Positions 59,283-64,000 of a stretch of 64,000 bases of DNA are shown here, piece after piece (positions within the stretch are counted from its first letter, which is position 1; each line of letters opens with the position of its first letter). This DNA is from Sporobacter sp942492735 (GTDB lineage: Bacteria; Bacillota; Clostridia; Oscillospirales; Oscillospiraceae). The notes beneath the pieces are model-generated. The model was not told the origin of the DNA and did not search any database. It worked only from the letters and a program-made list of their open reading frames with translations. Where the stretch lies: contig OW818648.1 of the NCBI GenBank assembly GCA_942492735.1, forward strand, positions 1,922,001 to 1,986,000, read 5' to 3'. A program made the position numbers and the translations under genes.

Positions 59283-60167
59283 TTAGATAAAGATGTTGAT
59301 TGCGCCGATCAGCATTCCTAGAAATGCGCCCAAGAGGACGATGTAGCGGAGCTCGCTTTTGACAACGTCAAGAACGAGGGCTTCGACTTCTCCGGCAGAC
59401 ATCTGCTTGACTTTTTCGGTGATCATGCCGCCAACATCGATGCTTTCGACGATTGGGCGCACAAACCGGACCATGAATTGCTGATGCAGTTGGCGGGCAG
59501 CTTCAAGCAGTGCAGCATGATCTGTAAATATCGCGGCAGTTATTTCGGCGACAGGCGTGTTACTGAGTTCTTTGAGTTCATCATCGATAATCGGGAGAAT
59601 GATTGCACGCCCTTCAGTCAGGATAAACTTCTCCAGTTTGTCTGAGAGCGGCTGCGCAACTAGCGAAAGAAGCTCCTCTTGAACGACCTTCCCAAAACGC
59701 GAATTCGAGGCGCGGTTATCTATTATTTTTGCAGCCTCACATTCAAGTATCCCGGGTAAATCGGCACGCAGCATGGCTGCCTGGATACGGATACAGAGTT
59801 CATCCCTTAAACGGGAGAATAACGCTTCGTCTGCAGTGTTGCTGCCAAGCGCGATGTCGGCTAACCGGAGGTTTGTGTCGGTAAGGAGAGCAACGATGCA
59901 TCCGGCAAAGGCATCCGTCATGGCGTCGGACTTGAAGATGATTTCCAGATCATCCGCATTGAAAAACTTGTCAACAATCGCCTTCCCGAGAATCTCGGCG
60001 AGGGCGTCTTTCCTTTTTGGGACGATGCCGGGTGTAAAGGGTACGCGGAAGCGGCCAATGTAAACCGGTTTGAGCGGCCGAAACAGCATCTTTATGGCGA
60101 TATAATTGGTGATGTAGCCAACAAACCCCCCGACGCCCAATGCGGCTGCGATATTAAGAAATTGCAC
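59283..60167 (-). CDS. DUF445 family membrane protein (YheB-like)
   Basis: 294 residues. The N-terminal signature 'GVGGFVGYITNYIAIKMLFRPLKPVYIGRFRVPFTPGIVPKRKDALAEILGKAIVDKF' is diagnostic for DUF445. A long helical middle part follows, and a hydrophobic helix at the C-terminus (YIVLLGAFLGMLIGAINIFI) gives two membrane anchors with a cytoplasmic domain between. The function is not established; relatives in spore-forming Firmicutes are envelope-associated. It appears complete. Confidence 0.88.
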   Translation of the reverse strand: MQFLNIAAALGVGGFVGYITNYIAIKMLFRPLKPVYIGRFRVPFTPGIVPKRKDALAEILGKAIVDKFFNADDLEIIFKSDAMTDAFAGCIVALLTDTNLRLADIALGSNTADEALFSRLRDELCIRIQAAMLRADLPGILECEAAKIIDNRASNSRFGKVVQEELLSLVAQPLSDKLEKFILTEGRAIILPIIDDELKELSNTPVAEITAAIFTDHAALLEAARQLHQQFMVRFVRPIVESIDVGGMITEKVKQMSAGEVEALVLDVVKSELRYIVLLGAFLGMLIGAINIFI

Positions 60168-60256
60168 GGCTCGGGCCCCTTTCGTCGATGTTATTTATTC
60201 AAACGACCTGTTAAGAATATATACCTCCTGCGCGCTTGACACAACCTATTTCATGG

Positions 60257-60290
60257 GAAAGGCCGTCCCAGGTAAGGGACGGCCTTTCTT
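60257..60290 (-). terminator. Terminator upstream of DUF445 and after the UroD-type gene
   Basis: GAAAGGCCGTCCC pairs perfectly with GGGACGGCCTTTC around a 6-base loop. It lies just downstream (minus direction) of the UroD-family gene. The T run is short, but the 13-bp GC-rich stem is strong. Confidence 0.75.
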
Positions 60291-60321
60291 CAAAAGGAGG
60301 AAGGGAGGGAAAAAGGAGGAG

Positions 60322-61317
60322 TTAGCTTTTCTTTGCAAGCCACTCGGAACCGTATTTATTGCATTCGTCTATGACGACATCCGTCACCCAGGCGTTGATG
60401 CATGTGATGCTGGCGATACACGGCAGGAAAGCACCGCCTGGAGCGTATGTATCGATCGCTCTGCGGACCTCGCCGCGAACGACGTCTTCGGTCACACCGG
60501 CATGGTCAATGAGCGTTTGATTAAGACCGCCGAGCAGCAAGAGCTTACCCTGTGTATTCTTCTGAATAAGCGGAATATCATTTGTGGGGATGACACCCTG
60601 CCACATATCTATGCCCATGTCCACCATGTCACATTCAAGGCCTTGGCAGTAGCAATCGGCATGGTGCTGCACGAGGACGCCGCGGCTTTTGATATAAGCA
60701 TATAGACGTGTGTAGTGCGGTTTCAACAGCTTTCGGAAAACGTCGGGGGACATAAAGAGACTTGACTTTGAACCCCAATCATCGTGAGAGTGAATAATGT
60801 CCGGCTTGATTTGGTCAATAACGAGGCCAAGCGCTTTGATTTTCCAGTCTGTCAGCGCGCCGAACAGGTCATACATGAGCTCGGGTTCTTCATACATACC
60901 GCACAGCACTTCTTCAAAGGGCATCAGTGCATGCGCGCGTTCAAACGGTCCGTAAAAGCTCGGCACCATAACAAGCGTCGTTTCCCTGTCAACAACCGAC
61001 AGCATACCCATTGCGGCTGACCAGTCGAGGGAGTCGAAATCAGGGAACTTCACATAGTCGCGCCAATGCTCCAGGTCCTTAATGACCTTGTTTTCCTGCG
61101 TCACCATCGGTATGGCACCGGGATCAGTGGGAAGATGACGCCAGGTGGCCCCCCAAAGATCAATATAGGATTCGCCCATGAACGCGGCATCCATCATCGT
61201 GACCGGATCCCAGATGACCGGAAAGCCATAATTGGCATAAGCGTTAAACGCATAGCCCATCCATTGTGGCGGCTTTTCATTTTTGAGCGCCGACAGAAAC
61301 TGTTCTTTTTGGTTCAT
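60322..61317 (-). CDS. Uroporphyrinogen decarboxylase-family protein (methyltransferase-type)
   Basis: 331 residues of the UroD superfamily barrel: N-terminal 'KEQFLSALKNEKPPQWMG', central 'PDIIHSHDDWGSKSSLFMSPDVFRKLLKPHYTRLYAYIKSRGVLVQHHADC' and 'DMVDMGIDMWQGVIP', then 'LLLLGGLNQTLID'. True heme-pathway HemE motifs are not present. In anaerobes, such proteins are often methyltransferases that use cobalamin or tetrahydrofolate, as in O-demethylation systems. His/Cys residues in the HHADCYC segment could hold zinc. No corrinoid protein gene is nearby. It follows the SLC13-type carrier gene in the same direction. Confidence 0.82.
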   Translation of the reverse strand: MNQKEQFLSALKNEKPPQWMGYAFNAYANYGFPVIWDPVTMMDAAFMGESYIDLWGATWRHLPTDPGAIPMVTQENKVIKDLEHWRDYVKFPDFDSLDWSAAMGMLSVVDRETTLVMVPSFYGPFERAHALMPFEEVLCGMYEEPELMYDLFGALTDWKIKALGLVIDQIKPDIIHSHDDWGSKSSLFMSPDVFRKLLKPHYTRLYAYIKSRGVLVQHHADCYCQGLECDMVDMGIDMWQGVIPTNDIPLIQKNTQGKLLLLGGLNQTLIDHAGVTEDVVRGEVRRAIDTYAPGGAFLPCIASITCINAWVTDVVIDECNKYGSEWLAKKS

Positions 61318-61391
61318 GTTAATCTACACCTTTATACTAGGGTTATGATAATCCATCGTAGAAGTTACTTGAAATAATGAATTTATGCAGG

Positions 61392-61454
61392 AATTTCGAG
61401 GGTGTAAAAATGTGAAGCGTTAATGACATCTTATTTTTACACCCATGAAATTCT
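61392..61454. repeat. Long inverted repeat between carrier and UroD genes
   Basis: GGGTGTAAAAAT (61401-61412) pairs perfectly with ATTTTTACACCC (61434-61445), and outside it GAATTTC (61392-61398) pairs with GAAATTC (61448-61454). There is no strong T run, so it is an operator or mRNA-processing hairpin as much as a terminator. Confidence 0.6.
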
Positions 61455-61465
61455 AAGTAATAGAC

Positions 61466-62962
61466 TTAACCGAAGATTAATCCAAGCGGATAGATGAGTG
61501 CACAGATGACACAGGATGCAATCATGACAACAAAGCCCCAGCGGAAGGTGTGCTTGCCGCCTCCGAATGGGTCTGCATAGCAGATACCAACCGGGACAAA
61601 TGCGGGTGGGATGCAATAGGCAAGGTTACTGCCGAGGCTGATTGCAACGGCTGTGACAAAAGGATTGAGGCCCATCTGGAGCGAAAGCGGGACGCCGACA
61701 GTAATTAAAACAATGCCGACGGGGACGTTATTGGCGAAGTTTGTCAGGATGACAGATATAATAGCCATGAACCAAACCAGCATGAAAGGACTCATTCCCT
61801 GGACCACCGGGCCGAGAGCAGCCATACACCAGGCGGGAATGCCTGTGGTTGCTTCGCCCATGGCGGACGCAATCAGCATGATTCCGGCCAGGAAGAAAAT
61901 GAGTGTCCAGCTGACTTTGCTTGAAGCGTTCGGAATGTCCAGAAGAGGACGGCCTTCGACGCGGACTACAGCCATAATGACGATGACGACAAGCAGTGGT
62001 GTGAGCAGGGTAATGAGGTTAAACCAGCCTGTTATCGCTGCTGTAGGAGCCAGAATGGAGAGGAAACCCGGAAGAATCCAGGAAACGACGAGAAGGAGGG
62101 AGAGCACAATTGTCACTTTTTCGCGTTTTGTCATTGGGCCTGGGCGAGCAGCTTCAATTTTTGCGAAATCTAGGTTTTGCAGCTTCTTCGTATCGGGCTT
62201 GATAACGAAGCGCAGGAAAGCAAGCACTCCAGCCCAGATAATGATGCCGACGGGAAGGGCGATGAGCATATAGCTGACCCAGTTAACAGACGTCTGAGCA
62301 ATTGCACCATAGATACCCATAAACAGGATCGGCAGCGTATGGCAGATCGGCGTGATGGCAAATGCGATGACAACAGTGAATGTAATACCGATGGTGATAA
62401 CTTTGGTCCACTTGTCTTCCTTTTCCATACCAACCACGGCAAAAATTTCCTTAGCTAGCGCTAGCATAAAGACCTGCGCAATGGCGACATCCATGAATAT
62501 GCCGATAACGAGGGCAGAGAGCAGGAACATGAATGTAAAGCCCCACGGACTCCTCTTAGCGGTATTTCGCGTTAAGAACCAAAAGGCCACGCGGCGGATG
62601 ATGCCGGTCTCGTTTAGCACCTCGCAGAAGATGAGGAGCGCAATAACAATAACGGTACACCAGTTACCGATCGATTGCATGCCTGCTTCATAGACGCCGG
62701 CGAGCGCAAAGGAGCCAGGATATATGTCTTTGGCAATAAAGCCGAATAAAACAATCGCGGCAAAGGTTGGCCAAACGATGTCAACAAAGGTCCAGAGGAA
62801 GATCATACCGATGAATTGACCGAGAATGACCATACCAAGCTGTGTCATAGGTGCAGGAGCGGGAAGATAACCAAAGAAAATCATGATTGCCAGACCAATA
62901 ATGCTTTTAATGTAGTATGCCGTGTTGCGGGTCTTTTTCGGAACGAGTGTTTGTGATCCCAT
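61466..62962 (-). CDS. SLC13-type (DASS-like) anion/dicarboxylate carrier
   Basis: 498 residues and about twelve membrane helices. The repeated anion-transporter elements are recognisable: 'WTFVDIVWPTFAAIVLFGF', 'FFLAGIMLIASAMGEATTGIPAW', 'ISVILTNFANNVPVGIVLITVGVPLSLQMGLNPFVTAVAISLGSNLAYCIPPAFVPVGICY' (the second half-site with Thr-Asn-Asn-like residues). Such carriers take up di- or monocarboxylates with Na+ or protons. GGAGG precedes ATG 62962. It is 37 bp downstream of the OYE-type gene and upstream of the UroD-type gene, all on the minus strand, so an organic acid or aromatic acid substrate metabolised by these two enzymes is a reasonable inference. Confidence 0.82.
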   Translation of the reverse strand: MGSQTLVPKKTRNTAYYIKSIIGLAIMIFFGYLPAPAPMTQLGMVILGQFIGMIFLWTFVDIVWPTFAAIVLFGFIAKDIYPGSFALAGVYEAGMQSIGNWCTVIVIALLIFCEVLNETGIIRRVAFWFLTRNTAKRSPWGFTFMFLLSALVIGIFMDVAIAQVFMLALAKEIFAVVGMEKEDKWTKVITIGITFTVVIAFAITPICHTLPILFMGIYGAIAQTSVNWVSYMLIALPVGIIIWAGVLAFLRFVIKPDTKKLQNLDFAKIEAARPGPMTKREKVTIVLSLLLVVSWILPGFLSILAPTAAITGWFNLITLLTPLLVVIVIMAVVRVEGRPLLDIPNASSKVSWTLIFFLAGIMLIASAMGEATTGIPAWCMAALGPVVQGMSPFMLVWFMAIISVILTNFANNVPVGIVLITVGVPLSLQMGLNPFVTAVAISLGSNLAYCIPPAFVPVGICYADPFGGGKHTFRWGFVVMIASCVICALIYPLGLIFG

Positions 62963-62999
62963 AACTTTTCCTCCATCTTATTTTTAATTACCTGAGTAA

Positions 63000-64000
63000 T
63001 TATGCGTTCATTCCTGCGACAAATCCCTCCCTGACTGCGGCGACGGCTTTTCTGGGTTTAGCGGCGTCCCCGATGACAACTAAATTACACAGACCCTTCA
63101 GTTCCTCTTCAAGTGGGTTGTGAGCACGCGTGCCGATAGCGACGACGACCGTATCACAGGGGAATAAGGTGACTGTATCGCCCTTCTGAATAAGCGCGCC
63201 CTCTGCCGTGACGCCTGCTAGCTTTGTTCCGGTCTTGATATCCACAAAGAATTTGTTCAGAACATCCTTAAGGTCGTCCCGAATACCTGATTCCATCTCC
63301 AAGCCGATATCCGACAGCATTTCAATGATTGTGACCTTTGCTTTGCACTGGACACAAAGATGGGCAGCCGTCTCTGAGCCGATCATACCGCCGCCGGCTA
63401 CGAGTACGTTCATACCGGTGTCCGAACGACCTCGCAGAACATCTTCAGCCAGAACGACATTTGGAAGATTGATGCCTGGTACGTCCAGGATAATTGGTTT
63501 TGCGCCGGTCGCTAAAATAACCTTGTCCGGCTTTTCTGAAACCACAATTGCTTTGGTGAGCGGGGTATTCATATGTATGTTTACACCCAATTTTTTAATT
63601 TGGCGTAATTGCCAAGCGGGAAGAGTCGCGAACTCACCCTTAAACGGCGGATATGAAGCGGACACAAACTGGCCGCCCAGTTCACCCGACGCCTCATAAA
63701 GATGCACATCATGCCCCTTGATGGCTGCAGCTCTGGCGGCTTCCATACCGGCAACGCCGCCACCGGCGATAAACACCTTCTTGGATACGGGGGCTTTGGA
63801 GAAATCTGTTTCAAACTCCCAGCCCAGCTCCGGATTGACAAGACAGTGGACGGGAACGCGCATATAAGTGGAGGCCGTACAGCCCTGCAAGCAGCCGATG
63901 CACTGGCGAAGATCATCAATATTTCCGTTCTTGACTTTTTCAGGCCAATGGGGGTCGACGAGAGAGGTGCGGGCCATACCGACGAAGTCTGCCTTGCCTG
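63000..64000 (-). CDS. Old Yellow Enzyme-family FMN/4Fe-4S/FAD reductase (5' part outside window)
   Basis: The C-terminal 333 residues of a third OYE-type reductase; the frame runs on beyond base 64000 (GKADFVGMARTSL at the edge is the end of the barrel). Visible are the cluster CIGCLQGC with a later Cys before LVNPE, the FAD fold FIAGGGVAGMEAARAA with LGGQF, and the NAD(P) fold VLVAGGGMIGSETAAHL, ending in 'VVIGDAAKPRKAVAAVREGFVAG'. It closely resembles the reductase encoded at 3016-4950. Together with the carrier and UroD-family genes downstream, it suggests a transport-and-degradation unit for an unsaturated organic acid. Confidence 0.88.
   Translation of the reverse strand, partial: GKADFVGMARTSLVDPHWPEKVKNGNIDDLRQCIGCLQGCTASTYMRVPVHCLVNPELGWEFETDFSKAPVSKKVFIAGGGVAGMEAARAAAIKGHDVHLYEASGELGGQFVSASYPPFKGEFATLPAWQLRQIKKLGVNIHMNTPLTKAIVVSEKPDKVILATGAKPIILDVPGINLPNVVLAEDVLRGRSDTGMNVLVAGGGMIGSETAAHLCVQCKAKVTIIEMLSDIGLEMESGIRDDLKDVLNKFFVDIKTGTKLAGVTAEGALIQKGDTVTLFPCDTVVVAIGTRAHNPLEEELKGLCNLVVIGDAAKPRKAVAAVREGFVAGMNA

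Overview
The window looks like chromosome from an obligately anaerobic, Gram-positive Clostridia-type bacterium (species not identifiable here). Supporting signs are a sortase-type (LPQTG) surface protein, an SLH-domain protein, c-di-GMP-I riboswitches, a flavodiiron protein, a glycyl-radical enzyme, 2-oxoacid:ferredoxin oxidoreductase, many ferredoxin-type Fe-S proteins and AGGAGG-type ribosome binding sites. No rRNA, tRNA, CRISPR array, phage or complete insertion sequence was seen. Both ends cut through genes.

Layout. (1) 3-4950: aldo/keto reductase tail plus two large Old Yellow Enzyme/FAD/4Fe-4S reductases, closed by a terminator. (2) 5257-7859: two tandem c-di-GMP-I riboswitches, the first with a terminator and the second followed by a hairpin around the ribosome binding site, in front of a repeat-rich LPQTG adhesin. 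(3) 8086-13383: a SLOG-like protein divergent from an XRE regulator, a small protein, flavodiiron protein FprA, and a glycyl-radical enzyme without its activase. (4) 13613-14667: a leader RNA candidate in front of a PilZ (c-di-GMP receptor) protein, then a zinc-ribbon protein. (5) 15183-26982: a catabolic cluster matching reductive pyrimidine degradation: DPD-like enzyme, dihydropyrimidinase and M20 ureidopropionase-type hydrolase to beta-alanine, then aminotransferase and Fe-alcohol dehydrogenase to 3-hydroxypropionate, with an ABC importer and an AEC transporter. The importer's binding protein appears circularly permuted. (6) 26991-31366: a two-component system divergent from a membrane polyferredoxin pair and a ferritin-like secreted protein; a shared 14-bp motif occurs three times at their promoters. 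(7) 31485-45954: two giant repeat-rich secreted proteins, one with SLH domains and fifteen 72-residue repeats, behind a MASE3/multi-PAS kinase and YesN-type regulator, with a lone receiver protein divergent. (8) 46011-49827: 2-oxoacid:ferredoxin oxidoreductase, a rubredoxin-like protein, and a small cassette (32-residue ORF plus pRiA4b ORF-3-like protein) lying between two near-identical terminator hairpins.

(9) 50049-58447 is the most novel-looking part. A LysR gene lies between fixC/fixX (without fixAB) and a divergent operon. That operon encodes a molybdopterin enzyme of the pyrogallol transhydroxylase/catechol dehydroxylase type carrying an extra N-terminal SCP2-like lipid-binding domain, its Fe-S subunit with a C-terminal Cna-B-like domain, a two-part prenyl diphosphate synthase, and a small membrane protein. 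The combination suggests a quinone- or prenyl-lipid-linked molybdoenzyme module. (10) 58541-64000: REP-like repeats, GNAT and DUF445 proteins, a UroD-type methyltransferase-family protein, an SLC13-type carrier and a third Old Yellow Enzyme-type reductase cut by the window end.

Recurring themes are c-di-GMP control of surface functions, flavin/Fe-S reductases acting on organic substrates, and REP/MITE-like palindromes between operons.
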